Part shown: piece after piece, positions 27,989-36,632 of the stretch
Layout of the letters: every line of letters starts with the position of its first letter
Numbering within the stretch: the first letter of the stretch is position 1
NCBI RefSeq assembly: GCF_000312045.1
Contig: NZ_HE978634.1
Coordinates: 1,916,098-1,980,097, forward strand
DNA from: Noviherbaspirillum massiliense JC206
GTDB taxonomy: Bacteria > Pseudomonadota > Gammaproteobacteria > Burkholderiales > Burkholderiaceae_D
DNA length: 64,000 nt
Direction of reading: 5' to 3'
Notes under the pieces: model-generated
Database searches by the model: none
What the model was told of the DNA's origin: nothing
What the model saw: only the letters and a program-made list of their open reading frames with translations
Made by a program: the position numbers and the translations under genes

Positions 27989-28765
27989 CTACTTCTTGAA
28001 CCGTGCGCAAAGCGCGCTGCTCGCATTTTTCAGGAGGCCGATGTCGCTGCCTACTGCGGTGACATGAATGCCCATGCCGAGATAACGCTGCGCGTCGGCT
28101 TCCACCGGGGCAAGGATGCCGACCTGCTTGCCCTTGGACCTGGCGGTCTCGGCCACGTGGCGGATCGCTTCCTGCACCTCCGGATGCTGCGGCTGCCCGA
28201 AATGGCCGAGTGCGGCCGACAGGTCGGAGGGGCCGATGAACAGGCAATCGATCCCGTCCACCATCGCGATCTCGGCGCAGGCGTCAACTCCCTTGCGGCT
28301 TTCGATCTGGGCCATGACGCAGATGTTGTCGTTGATCGTCGCAAAATAATCCGGCTCGTAGCCGAAGCGGTTGCCGCGGTTGGCCACCGATACGCCCCGT
28401 ATCCCCTGCGGAGGATAACGGGTGGCGGAAACCGCCGCCTGCGCCTGCTCCGCGGATTCGACGAACGGGATCAGGAAATTGAAGAAACCGATGTCGAGCA
28501 GGCGCTTGATGCGGACTGGTTCATTCCAGTCCGGCCGCACTACCGGCGCGCTGCTGCTGTCCTTGAGCGCCTGCAGCTGGGCAACCAGTGAGTTGAGATC
28601 GTTCGGCGCATGCTCACCATCCAGCAGCAGCCAGTCGAAGCCTGCGTAGCCGACCACTTCGCTTACCAGGTTGTCAGCCAGCCCGAGCCAGCAGCCGATC
28701 AGCCGCTCGCCGGCCAGCACGCGCTGCCGGAACCTGTTTGGCAGACGGTTGTGTGCATTGTTCAT
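27989..28765 (-). CDS. garL: 2-dehydro-3-deoxyglucarate aldolase (HpcH/HpaI family)
   Basis: 258-residue class II pyruvate aldolase that splits 5-dehydro-4-deoxyglucarate into pyruvate and tartronate semialdehyde. Motifs are GCWLGLADNLVSEVVGYAGF, LLLDGEHAPND, the substrate Arg in PVVRPDWNEP, IPFVESAEQAQAAV, the metal site MAQIESRKGVDACAEI (Glu) and IGPSDLSAALGH (Asp). A strong ribosome site, GGAGGAGGAAGG, precedes the ATG. It supplies the step after GarD. HpcH-type aldolases with other substrates look similar, so the name rests partly on the garD neighbour. Confidence 0.85.
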   Translation of the reverse strand: MNNAHNRLPNRFRQRVLAGERLIGCWLGLADNLVSEVVGYAGFDWLLLDGEHAPNDLNSLVAQLQALKDSSSAPVVRPDWNEPVRIKRLLDIGFFNFLIPFVESAEQAQAAVSATRYPPQGIRGVSVANRGNRFGYEPDYFATINDNICVMAQIESRKGVDACAEIAMVDGIDCLFIGPSDLSAALGHFGQPQHPEVQEAIRHVAETARSKGKQVGILAPVEADAQRYLGMGIHVTAVGSDIGLLKNASSALCARFKK

Positions 28766-29062
28766 CCTTCCTCCTCCATTTTCTTAGCATGCTGAATTTT
28801 CACCTGCCGGAACGCCCACAGCCCACCGGTGGCAGGAAATGCGATGGCGACAGTCATCAAGGTACTGTTGGCCGTTTCATGGCATACCGGGAGATTATCG
28901 TCGAAGCCAGGTTGCGGGTTCCGGCATTTGCGCATTTCTGCTATGCCTCCTGCGCAAGATCGTGCCTGCGGGACGAGTGTACATTTTGAAGCACCGTTCT
29001 GGGCATGCGCCGCTCCCGCGCAAAACCAGGGCGCAGATTAAAACTACACGAAGGAGACAATC
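28766..29062. promoter_or_regulatory. Divergent garL / Bug-protein promoter region
   Basis: About 300 bases between the divergent starts of garL and the binding-protein gene. It carries the second copy of the shared 17-bp motif (28931-28947). The AAGGAG ribosome site for the + gene is 7 nt before its ATG. No gene is supported inside. Confidence 0.5.
28931..28947. promoter_or_regulatory. 17-bp shared motif, copy 2 (candidate operator)
   Basis: Identical in all 17 bases to 26759-26775 and also placed between divergent catabolic genes. It is 116 bp upstream of the binding-protein start and about 165 bp upstream of garL. Exact repetition only in these two regulatory regions points to a common transcription factor. 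Confidence 0.55.
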
Positions 29063-30037
29063 ATGCAATTCAGCAAGTATCTTGCTGCGCTTTCCTGTGC
29101 CGCAGCAGTCATCGCAGCAGGCTCCGTCCAGGCACAGGACAAGTGGCCGAGCAAGCCGATCACTTACGTGGTACCTTTTGCGGCCGGCGGCACCACTGAC
29201 GTACTTGCGCGACTGATCGGAAACAAGCTCGGCCCCGTGCTCGGCACGACGGTCATTGTGGAAAACAAGCCGGGCGCCGGCGGCAACATCGGATCAGACT
29301 ACGTCGCCAAGGCAGCGCCGGACGGCTACACCATCCTCGGCGGCACGATCAGCTCGCATGCGATCAATGTCAGCCTGTACTCGAAAATGCCGTATGACCC
29401 GGTCAAGAATTTTCAGCCGGTCACGCTGATCGGCACGCTTCCCAATGTCCTGGTCGTCAGAGCCGACAGCCCCTTCCACTCGGTCAAGGATGTCATCGCT
29501 GCCGCCAAGGCCAAGCCGGATGCGGTGACCTACGCTTCATCGGGCAACGGCACTTCGCAACATCTCTCCGGCGAATTGTTCCAATCCCTTTCCGGCACGA
29601 AGATGCTGCACGTGCCGTACAAGGGCAGCGCCCCAGCCATGCAGGCCCTGCTCGGCGGTGAAGTCAATCTCGTCTTTGAAAACATCCTCGCCGCCGTGCC
29701 TCATATTCAGGCCGGCAAACTGCGCGCGCTCGGCGTGACCTCGGCCAAGCGCGCGACCGGACTGCCCGACGTGCCTCCGCTGGCGGATTTCCTGCCGGGC
29801 TATGAAATCGTGTCATGGCAAGCCGTCTTCGCACCGGCCGGGACGCCCCAGCCTATCGTGGACCGCCTCGCGAAGGAAATCGGAAAGATCATTCATGACC
29901 CCGAACTCACCAGCCGCCTGATGGCCCTCGGTGTGGAACCGTCCGGTGCCGGCCCGAACGAACTGGGCAGCTTCCAGAAGGCCGAAGTCGCCAAATGGGC
30001 GCAACTGATCAAGTCTGCGAAGATCACGATGGAGTAA
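29063..30037 (+). CDS. Bug/TctC-family periplasmic solute-binding protein
   Basis: 324 residues with a signal peptide ending SVQA, then the tripartite tricarboxylate transporter binding domain: WPSKPITYVVPFAAGGTTDV, VENKPGAGGNIGSDYVAKA, PDGYTILGG and SSGNGTSQHLSGELF. Such proteins are hugely expanded in Burkholderiales and usually stand alone, as here: no TctA/TctB membrane genes are in view. Context suggests an aldaric acid such as galactarate or glucarate as ligand, an inference only. Confidence 0.9.
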   Translation: MQFSKYLAALSCAAAVIAAGSVQAQDKWPSKPITYVVPFAAGGTTDVLARLIGNKLGPVLGTTVIVENKPGAGGNIGSDYVAKAAPDGYTILGGTISSHAINVSLYSKMPYDPVKNFQPVTLIGTLPNVLVVRADSPFHSVKDVIAAAKAKPDAVTYASSGNGTSQHLSGELFQSLSGTKMLHVPYKGSAPAMQALLGGEVNLVFENILAAVPHIQAGKLRALGVTSAKRATGLPDVPPLADFLPGYEIVSWQAVFAPAGTPQPIVDRLAKEIGKIIHDPELTSRLMALGVEPSGAGPNELGSFQKAEVAKWAQLIKSAKITME

Positions 30038-30145
30038 GAAGCCCGGACGGACCGATCGCGCTCGGAGACCCGGTGCGATCGGTCCGTCTTCGAGCGAACC
30101 GGATCGCACAACAGGCTTTTCCTTCAACCCAAATCACTTTCGACT

Positions 30146-31264
30146 GTGGCTCAACATCTCATCCCCACTTCTGCCCTGCACCGCTGGGTTACCGATCTCT
30201 GGCTGGCGGCAGGCAGCGAACACCGTGAAGCCATCCTGACCGCGGACCACCTGGTCGGCGCCAATCTCGCCGGCCACGACTCGCATGGCGTAGGCATGGT
30301 GCCGCGCTATGTCAATTCATGGCTGGCGGACGAGCTGCAGCTGAACCGGCATGCGCACGTGATGCAGGATTCGGGCAGCATGCTCACTCTCGACGGGCAG
30401 CGCGGCATGGGTCAGGCAGTCACGCATGAAGCGATGGAGCTCGCAATTGCGCGGGCCCGCGAGCATGGAGTGTGCGTGATGGGGCTGAGGCACTCGCATC
30501 ACCTCGGCCGCGTCGGCCACTGGGCGGAACAGGCGGTTGCCGCCGGCATGGTGTCGGTGCACTTCGTCAATGCGGTCAGCAAGCCGATCGTCGCTCCGCA
30601 TGGAGGAAAGCAGGGGCGCTTCCTGACCAATCCGTTCACGGTCGGCATTCCGGTTCCCGGACGGGAACCGGTATTGCTCGATTTCGCGACCAGCGCCATT
30701 GCACTCGGCAAGGTGCGCGTGGCCTACAACAGCAAATCCAGGGTGCCGCCCGGTTCGCTGCTCGACCATGAAGGAAGCTTCACCGACGACCCGGGCGTCA
30801 TGTTTCCGCCGCCCGGTTCTGCCCCAGGTGCGCTGGTGCCGTTTGCCGGACACAAGGGCTATGCACTGGCAATGGTGTGCGAATTGCTCGGCGCCGCACT
30901 CATCGGCGGCGATACCACGCGTCCGCCGAATGCCCAGATGAAGCATGCAATCTGGAACAACATGCTGACCATCGTGTTCGACCCGCAGCGGATGGGAGCG
31001 ACTGAGGTTTTCGGCAGCGAATTCAGTGCCTTTGTCGAATGGGTGCAATCGGCGCCTCTGCAGGAAGGCAGCCCGGGCGTGCTGCTGCCGGGAGATCCCG
31101 AGCGCGCAACCAGAAAGGCGCGGGCGCAAGCAGTGCCGATCGACAGCGGGACGCTGGCGCAGATGGATGAAGCCGCGGCTGCGGTTGAGCGTGCGAAAGG
31201 AAATTCGCCCGGGCCTCTGTCGCGACTGGAAATCGCGGCACATCGGGGGAACATGGAGAGATAA
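30146..31264 (+). CDS. Ldh2/malate-lactate dehydrogenase family oxidoreductase (second copy)
   Basis: 372 residues, starting at a GTG with no strong ribosome site. It repeats the motifs of the gene at 26855: LAGHDSHGVGMVPRYV, GLRHSHHLGRVGHWAEQAVA, FLTNPFTVGIPVP, LLDFATSAIALGK and FAGHKGYALAMVCELLGAAL. Two paralogues in one catabolic locus suggest different hydroxyacid substrates or enantiomers. It lies 108 nt behind the Bug protein on the same strand and converges on the LysR gene. Confidence 0.85.
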   Translation: MAQHLIPTSALHRWVTDLWLAAGSEHREAILTADHLVGANLAGHDSHGVGMVPRYVNSWLADELQLNRHAHVMQDSGSMLTLDGQRGMGQAVTHEAMELAIARAREHGVCVMGLRHSHHLGRVGHWAEQAVAAGMVSVHFVNAVSKPIVAPHGGKQGRFLTNPFTVGIPVPGREPVLLDFATSAIALGKVRVAYNSKSRVPPGSLLDHEGSFTDDPGVMFPPPGSAPGALVPFAGHKGYALAMVCELLGAALIGGDTTRPPNAQMKHAIWNNMLTIVFDPQRMGATEVFGSEFSAFVEWVQSAPLQEGSPGVLLPGDPERATRKARAQAVPIDSGTLAQMDEAAAAVERAKGNSPGPLSRLEIAAHRGNMER

Positions 31265-31309
31265 GGCTGCCGCCTTTATCCACCCTATGGGCAAAGCCGC
31301 CGGCTGGTG

Positions 31310-32239
31310 CTATTCAAGCAGTTGCGCGTCCGGCCAATTGCCTTCGGCGACGATCTGAGTCACTTCCTGCCGTATGGTTTGCATCACGCCCCACAGCTGC
31401 GTGACCGGGGGGCGATTTCTGGCGGTGGCGATGGCCACCTCGCGCATCACCTCGGGGCCGGTCAGGCGTGCAGTGCGCAGGCTTCCCTTCGCCACTTCAT
31501 CCATCACCGATGCCAGCGGCAGCAAGGTGCATCCGCAGCCCTCCTCCACCAGCCGGCGCGTGACGTTCGTCGAAGCGTCGCACTCCATGGCAATATCCAG
31601 GGACACGCCCGCCTTTTGCGCCAGCGACTCGGCAAGCAGCCGCAATCCGTGCGGCGTGCTCGGCAGGATCAGCGGTACCTGGCCAAGCTGCCTCACATTG
31701 AACTCCGCACCGATGTGCGAATAACCGGCCGGGACCACCAGCCGGATCGGTTCGCGCAACAAGGGGTCGACCTTCAGGCCCCCGGTGTGCATCGGCACGT
31801 AGAGAATCGCAATGTCCACCTCGCCGGTTGCAAGCCACTCCACCATATGCATGCCGAGGCCTTCGACGAAGCGCAACCGGGTCTTGGGGAATTTCTTCTT
31901 GAGCGCCTTTCCGACCGCGCCATATGCCATGCGCGCGATAGTCGGCTGCGCCGCAATGACAACCCGCGCCGGCCCCTGTTCCGAGAAGCTGTGGATGGCT
32001 TGTTTCGCTTCCTCCAGCGCAGCCATGACCTTGCGCGCCTGCTCGAACAGGGCAAGGCCGGCATCCGTCAGCACCACGCCGCGGCCGCTGCGGTGAAACA
32101 GCCGGGTCTCTGAAGCTGCCTCCAGCCGCGCCATCTGCCGGCTTACCGTCGACTGGTCGGTGCCGAGCTCCATGGCTGCACGGGAAATGCTGCCGCAATT
32201 GGCGACACGGATGAAGCATTCAAGATCGTCTGAATTCAT
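31310..32239 (-). CDS. LysR-family transcriptional regulator
   Basis: 309 residues. The N-terminal winged helix-turn-helix is clear: DLECFIRVANCGSISRAAME and LGTDQSTVSRQMARLEAASE, followed by a linker helix and an effector domain of the periplasmic-binding type from about residue 90. I start at 32239, where the HTH domain normally begins; an in-frame extension of 50 residues to 32389 runs through the terminator hairpin and is unlike the family. It closes the sugar-acid locus and probably controls it, perhaps through the repeated 17-bp motif. Confidence 0.88.
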   Translation of the reverse strand: MNSDDLECFIRVANCGSISRAAMELGTDQSTVSRQMARLEAASETRLFHRSGRGVVLTDAGLALFEQARKVMAALEEAKQAIHSFSEQGPARVVIAAQPTIARMAYGAVGKALKKKFPKTRLRFVEGLGMHMVEWLATGEVDIAILYVPMHTGGLKVDPLLREPIRLVVPAGYSHIGAEFNVRQLGQVPLILPSTPHGLRLLAESLAQKAGVSLDIAMECDASTNVTRRLVEEGCGCTLLPLASVMDEVAKGSLRTARLTGPEVMREVAIATARNRPPVTQLWGVMQTIRQEVTQIVAEGNWPDAQLLE

Positions 32240-32372
32240 GGTAAGCCAGGTACAAACGCGAGCCGGACGGCTGAAGCGGGTAATAGTACCTCCAATCAAT
32301 TCCCTCATGTAACGAAGCTGCGGCGCCGGCGAAAGCGCCGGGACGATGCACGGATCGCTGCACACCATGAAA

Positions 32373-32400
32373 AAGCCCCGGGCTTGCAAACCCGGGGCTT
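32373..32400 (-). terminator. Strong terminator hairpin
   Basis: A perfect 10-bp inverted repeat (32373-32382 with 32391-32400, 8-nt loop) ends in a run of U on the minus-strand transcript (AAAAA at 32370-32374 on the plus strand). It lies downstream of the hypothetical gene at 32455-33018 and should end its transcript before lysR. Confidence 0.8.
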
Positions 32401-32454
32401 TCCGCCTTCCACGTCATGCCGCATACCCCGCGCCCCGGGGTATGTGAGCATTCC

Positions 32455-33018
32455 TCACTTCTTGGTCGTCCGGATCCTCACCACGGTGCCTCCGATCTCG
32501 ACGTTCCGGATGGTTACGTCACCGAAACTGGGGCCACCCGAGCCGCGCACATGGATGTGCCTGAATCTCAGCTCTTCGATCGAGCTTGGCAGGCGAACGA
32601 GCGCAGTGCCGTTTCTGTCGACGATGGTGGCTGGATTGTTCGGATTGTAGATGGCATTTCTGAAGCTCGTTTCCGCGTCCACCAAATCCCATACGGGGTT
32701 CAACAAGCTCGCTATTCCACTCCATACGTCGACCGCATTCCCGCCCGGCGACGAATATCTGGAAACATTTCCAAACAGGCGTTCGGGATAGCGATCCGTG
32801 AATCCCTGGGCTGAAACGCGCCTTAGGTCTTCCTCGGCCATCCGGCGCCAGCCGCTCCCGGATGCAAATGCCTGCGGCGCATCGCTTGCCAGTGATCCCG
32901 GCTCGAACGCATGGACGTGTATGGGATTAAACAGGATTGTTCCGATAAACACTGCCAAACCGAGGCAGCCTTGCCTGCTGCCGCGCTGATGCTCTTGGCG
33001 TTGCCCTAGCCATTCCAT
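32455..33018 (-). CDS. Hypothetical secreted protein
   Basis: 187 residues. A long N-terminal region with basic residues and the hydrophobic run GLAVFIGTILF, ending near HVHAF, looks like a signal peptide. The mature part is polar; its last 70 residues (from about NPNNPATIVDRNG) alternate in beta-strand fashion, ending GGTVVRIRTTKK. A good ribosome site, GGAGAGA, precedes the ATG, and a strong terminator follows, so this is a self-contained transcription unit. I do not recognise a family. Confidence 0.65.
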   Translation of the reverse strand: MEWLGQRQEHQRGSRQGCLGLAVFIGTILFNPIHVHAFEPGSLASDAPQAFASGSGWRRMAEEDLRRVSAQGFTDRYPERLFGNVSRYSSPGGNAVDVWSGIASLLNPVWDLVDAETSFRNAIYNPNNPATIVDRNGTALVRLPSSIEELRFRHIHVRGSGGPSFGDVTIRNVEIGGTVVRIRTTKK

Positions 33019-33527
33019 AATCTCTCCATAGGTGAAGAATCATGATCGCGCTCTGACGTCGCTGTCCGCCCCCTGCCAGATGCGGTTATCCTTTGCCATT
33101 CGGGCCGGCTGACTGCCATGATGGCAATCCAAACGAAAGCGCCATTTGTCCAACCGCATAATTTTGGACATGAAAAAATGGAAATAAATCCGCTTCATAA
33201 GAACCTATGGAAGCGGGATCCAAAAAATCACGCAAACTGAAATATTCTGAGAATACTTCACGGAATCAAGAATAGAGAAAAGACGAATTCCGAAAGATAG
33301 TGCGTCTTGTCTTCAATAAGCGATACTTTAAAAACAGAAAAGACGTTTGTTTATTTAGAGCAACATTCAAAAAGAATAATTGTGCGGGGATGAGGGCTGG
33401 CGCAGCTAATATATTTCTTTCGTGCAATAATTGGTAAATTGTTTTGACATGGCGCCGGCCCGAGCGAGGCAAACATCCTTGCTGGAGTTGTGCGAACCCT
33501 CATGCATTGCCTGTGCACGACGTAGTT
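33019..33527. other. A/T-rich intergenic region
   Basis: About 500 bases without a supportable gene. From about 33130 to 33440 the sequence is strikingly A/T-rich against the GC-rich surroundings. It holds a 7-bp inverted repeat tgtccaa / ttggaca (33147-33153 and 33164-33170) that could be an operator. It may be the promoter and silencer-protein binding area of the diguanylate cyclase, or old inserted DNA. Confidence 0.4.
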
Positions 33528-34748
33528 ATGCATAAACTTTCTCCAGACACCGTCGACGCGCTGCTGGCCCATCCTTCCCGGTTCCTTACCTTTCCCGCGG
33601 AAATCGAGAGCTATTTCCAGCAAAAGATCAAAAAGGAGCGCACGCGCCACGTCGTATATGCCTCCTGCGTCGGCATTCTGGTCTACCTGCTGTTCGCACT
33701 TTGCGACCGGGTGCTGCTGCCGGACGTTTACCTCAGCGTTTGGAAAATCCGGCTGTTCGTGGGATTTCCCCTCCTCGTCTTCGCCTGCGCCCTGTTTCCC
33801 TTCATTGAAAGTTATCAGCTGCGCGAGTCGTTTGTCGCAGGCGTCGCCTGGTTCGTTGGGGGCATTACTTGCTGGATGATGCTGAAAAGTACGGCACCGC
33901 TGGTAGTGCAGGAAGTCGTCGGCTTCATTCTCTTCATTGTGTATGGAAATGTCGTCATCAGATTCCGCTTTACCCTCGCCCTACGGTCTTCCATCATCTT
34001 CCTCGCGTTTTTTGCGCTCATTTCGTTCACTGCAAACCATATCCCCACAGCCTCGCACGTCAACAACTTTGTTCTGTTCCTTGCCACCACGGTACTGACG
34101 CTGATCAGCAATTATCGGCAGGAACTGGACGAAAGGCGCAACTTCCTGCTGGTTGAACGCGACGCCGCGCGCAAGGAAGAGCTTCAGAATGCGAACGCGA
34201 CCCTCGCCGACCTGTCCTATCGCGACGGCCTCACTTCCGCCTACAACAAGCGCTATTTCGACATCCGCTTTCCGCTCCTGCTCAGCAGCGCCCAGCAGGC
34301 AGGAACGCCCCTGTGCGTCATGTTCATCGACGTCGACCACTTCAAGGCGTTTAACGACAGCTACGGACATGTCGCCGGCGACAAGGCACTGATCTCGGTT
34401 GCAGCCCTGCTGAATGCGAGCTTCCGACGCAGGGATGAAATACTGGCGCGCACTGGTGGCGAAGAATTTGTCGGCCTGGTTCCCGGCATATCGCCCGAGC
34501 AAGGCCGCGAAATGGCAGAAATGATACGCGAGCAAGTCCAGCAACTTGGCATCCCGCACGAACGTTCTTCCGCCGCCAAGGTTGTCACCGTCAGCATCGG
34601 CGTGGCCTTCGCCATGCCAGGGCTCGGGCGCTCCACCCAAGATCTGCTCACCGCCGCCGATGTTGCCCTCTACAAGGCCAAGCAGCGGGGGCGAAACCAG
34701 GTAGTGGTTCACGAACAGCATGCTGCACTGGAACCGCCAGGCGAGTAA
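33528..34748 (+). CDS. Membrane-bound diguanylate cyclase (GGDEF)
   Basis: 406 residues from MHKLSPDTVDAL; an in-frame extension to 33444 is unlikely. Five to six membrane segments occupy residues about 45-210, followed by a linker helix and a GGDEF domain. The domain starts LSYRDGLTSAYNKRYFD, with substrate loop FIDVDHFKAFNDSYGH and the active site GGEEF. The product should be cyclic di-GMP made from two GTP. The usual inhibitory RxxD site, nine residues before GGEEF, reads RRDE, so the acid is Glu and feedback inhibition is doubtful. Monocistronic, preceded by the A/T-rich region. Confidence 0.92.
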   Translation: MHKLSPDTVDALLAHPSRFLTFPAEIESYFQQKIKKERTRHVVYASCVGILVYLLFALCDRVLLPDVYLSVWKIRLFVGFPLLVFACALFPFIESYQLRESFVAGVAWFVGGITCWMMLKSTAPLVVQEVVGFILFIVYGNVVIRFRFTLALRSSIIFLAFFALISFTANHIPTASHVNNFVLFLATTVLTLISNYRQELDERRNFLLVERDAARKEELQNANATLADLSYRDGLTSAYNKRYFDIRFPLLLSSAQQAGTPLCVMFIDVDHFKAFNDSYGHVAGDKALISVAALLNASFRRRDEILARTGGEEFVGLVPGISPEQGREMAEMIREQVQQLGIPHERSSAAKVVTVSIGVAFAMPGLGRSTQDLLTAADVALYKAKQRGRNQVVVHEQHAALEPPGE

Positions 34749-34919
34749 CTCGATGGTTTCGCCTGCCGCCTTGCCTGTTCCCTTCATCTGCGCAAGCCGC
34801 GCAGCATCTTTTCAAGTCCGCGCCTCTCAGCATCATTTCCATTCCGCTTGAGCCGCTCCCCCGCGCATCATGGCAGGCATCTTGCTTTAGATATTTCATG
34901 CTATGCCAGGGAGATGGCA

Positions 34920-35579
34920 ATGGGATCCTTGTCCAAGCGCGTCGATGAAGTCCGGATCGGGCCGAGCAAGCTTCCCGGCCTGCTTGGGCTTGTCGATGAA
35001 CCCAAAGGCATTGTGCTCTTCGCCCATGGAAGCGGTAGCGGCCGGTTCAGCCCGCGCAATAACTTCGTCGCTTCCGGCCTGCGCGAAGCCGGATTGGCCA
35101 CCCTGCTGCTCGATTTGCTGCAACCGGAGGAAGAAGACAACCGGAGCAAGGTCTTCGACATCGAATTGCTCGCATCACGCCTGCAGGAAGCAAGCCTTTG
35201 GAGCAGACAACATGCTCCGACCGCGCAACTGCCCATCGGCTATTTCGGCGCGAGTACCGGTGCGGCGGCGGCACTGGTCGCGGCAGCAAGGCTCGGCACT
35301 GAAATCGCAGCCATCGTCTCGCGCGGCGGGCGGCCCGATCTTGCCGGCGCCATGCTGGAGCAGGTGCAAGCACCTACCCTGCTGATCGTGGGCAGCCTGG
35401 ATGCCGCCGTGCTCGATCTCAATAGGCAGGCACTGGAACACATCCCCGCGCATAAGCAGCTATCTATCGTGCCCGGCGCAACGCATCTCTTCGAGGAACC
35501 CGGCACCCTGAACCAGGTTCTTACATTGGCTGCCAACTGGTTCATCCAGCATTTGCCGGGCAAGTACAGCGGGAGGTAG
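34920..35579 (+). CDS. Dienelactone-hydrolase-like alpha/beta hydrolase
   Basis: 219 residues. It shows the oxyanion strand GIVLFAHGSGSGR, the nucleophile elbow IGYFGASTGAAAAL (GxSxG), the Asp strand TLLIVGSLDAAVLDLN and the His in IVPGATHLFEEPG, so the triad is complete. Start at 34920 is favoured by AGGGAG 6 nt upstream; the frame is open to 34848. The phosphoribosyltransferase gene follows after 3 nt. This pair, often even fused, is common in many bacteria, but its substrate is unknown to me. Confidence 0.82.
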   Translation: MGSLSKRVDEVRIGPSKLPGLLGLVDEPKGIVLFAHGSGSGRFSPRNNFVASGLREAGLATLLLDLLQPEEEDNRSKVFDIELLASRLQEASLWSRQHAPTAQLPIGYFGASTGAAAALVAAARLGTEIAAIVSRGGRPDLAGAMLEQVQAPTLLIVGSLDAAVLDLNRQALEHIPAHKQLSIVPGATHLFEEPGTLNQVLTLAANWFIQHLPGKYSGR

Positions 35580-35582
35580 AAA

Positions 35583-36350
35583 GTGGACTTCAGCCATGCT
35601 CCTTTTAAAGACAGGCGCGATGCCGGACGCCAGCTTGCGGCCGCCCTCATGCATTTGAAGGACAGCCATCCGGTCGTGCTTGGCCTGCCGCGCGGCGGTG
35701 TGCCGGTCGCTTATGAAGTGGCGCGAGCGCTCGAGGCGCCGCTGGATGTCCTGCTGGTGCGCAAGATCGGCGCCCCCTATTTTCCGGAGCTGGGCCTGGG
35801 TGCAGTCGCGGATGGCGCGCATCCCCAGCTGATCCTCAATGAAAACGTGGTCCGGCAGGTCAACCCGCCTCAAGGCTATATCGAGGAAGAAAAGCAGCGC
35901 CAGCTTGCGGAAATCGAGCGCCGTAGAAAACTCTATTGCGGCGATCGTCCGCCGGTTCCGCTGCAGGGGCGCACGGTTCTTATCGTCGATGATGGAATTG
36001 CAACCGGCGGCACCATGAAAACGGCCCTGGCGGCAGTGGCCAAGGCAGGCGCACGCGAAGTGATCTTTGCCGTGCCGGTAGCGGCAAGAGAAGTGCTCGA
36101 TACGCTCTGCGACTCCGCGAATGACGGCATCTGCCTGCTTGTTCCGCGCGACTTCCGCGCAGTCAGTCCCTATTACGCGGAATTCGATCAGACCAGCGAT
36201 GAAGAAGTCATTGCACGGCTCCACGATGCAGCGCAGGAACACAATGGCAGTGCGCAAGCCGAGGGAAACGACATGCACGCGTCGTCCGGCATCATGACCT
36301 TGCCGCCATCGAACCCTGCGACACCATCGGACATGCCGCGCAAGCGATGA
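35583..36350 (+). CDS. Phosphoribosyltransferase family protein
   Basis: 255 residues starting at a GTG with GGGAGG 6 nt upstream. The PRPP loop is VLIVDDGIATGGTMKTAL, preceded by the family's LGLPRGGVPVAYEVAR near the N-terminus and KIGAPYFPELGLGAVAD. The last 35 residues are polar and probably disordered. It is translationally close-coupled to the hydrolase upstream. Type I PRTases of this kind are usually annotated only as 'phosphoribosyltransferase'; the base acceptor is unknown. Confidence 0.87.
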   Translation: MDFSHAPFKDRRDAGRQLAAALMHLKDSHPVVLGLPRGGVPVAYEVARALEAPLDVLLVRKIGAPYFPELGLGAVADGAHPQLILNENVVRQVNPPQGYIEEEKQRQLAEIERRRKLYCGDRPPVPLQGRTVLIVDDGIATGGTMKTALAAVAKAGAREVIFAVPVAAREVLDTLCDSANDGICLLVPRDFRAVSPYYAEFDQTSDEEVIARLHDAAQEHNGSAQAEGNDMHASSGIMTLPPSNPATPSDMPRKR

Positions 36351-36502
36351 ATGACACGCAGCTGGATGCGATGGCGTCGCTTCCCGGTATCGCAACGCGG
36401 GACAACGCAGACGTGGACAGCAGACGGGAGAACGTCTCCACGCCAGCAGAGCCCGGCTGCCCGACACAAAACGGGAAGCCTGCGCGGTCGACCTGCCTTT
36501 AA
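36347..36502 (+). CDS. Possible 51-residue protein coupled to the phosphoribosyltransferase
   Basis: An ATG overlapping the preceding stop (ATGA) opens a 51-codon frame beginning MNDTQLDAMASLPGIATRD, with mostly G/C third positions as in neighbouring genes. There is no recognisable domain and no independent ribosome site. It may be a real small protein or chance; another frame at 36351-36536 is less convincing. Confidence 0.25.
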   Translation: MNDTQLDAMASLPGIATRDNADVDSRRENVSTPAEPGCPTQNGKPARSTCL

Positions 36503-36632
36503 GAAGAAGGTGGCAAATTGGCTCGTCGGCGGCTGAATGTCGGCGCAGGCAGACAATGAACCAATCTGCGCCGGGCCTGCGCTGCCAAAGGCATACGCAG
36601 GCAGTTCAGCGCAAAGCCTTCGCTGCCGGCAA

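Noticed and set aside
34894-34908. Third copy of the 17-bp sugar-acid motif (tttcatgctatgcca)
   Set aside because: Only part of the motif matches, spacing differs, and the neighbouring hydrolase gene is unrelated.
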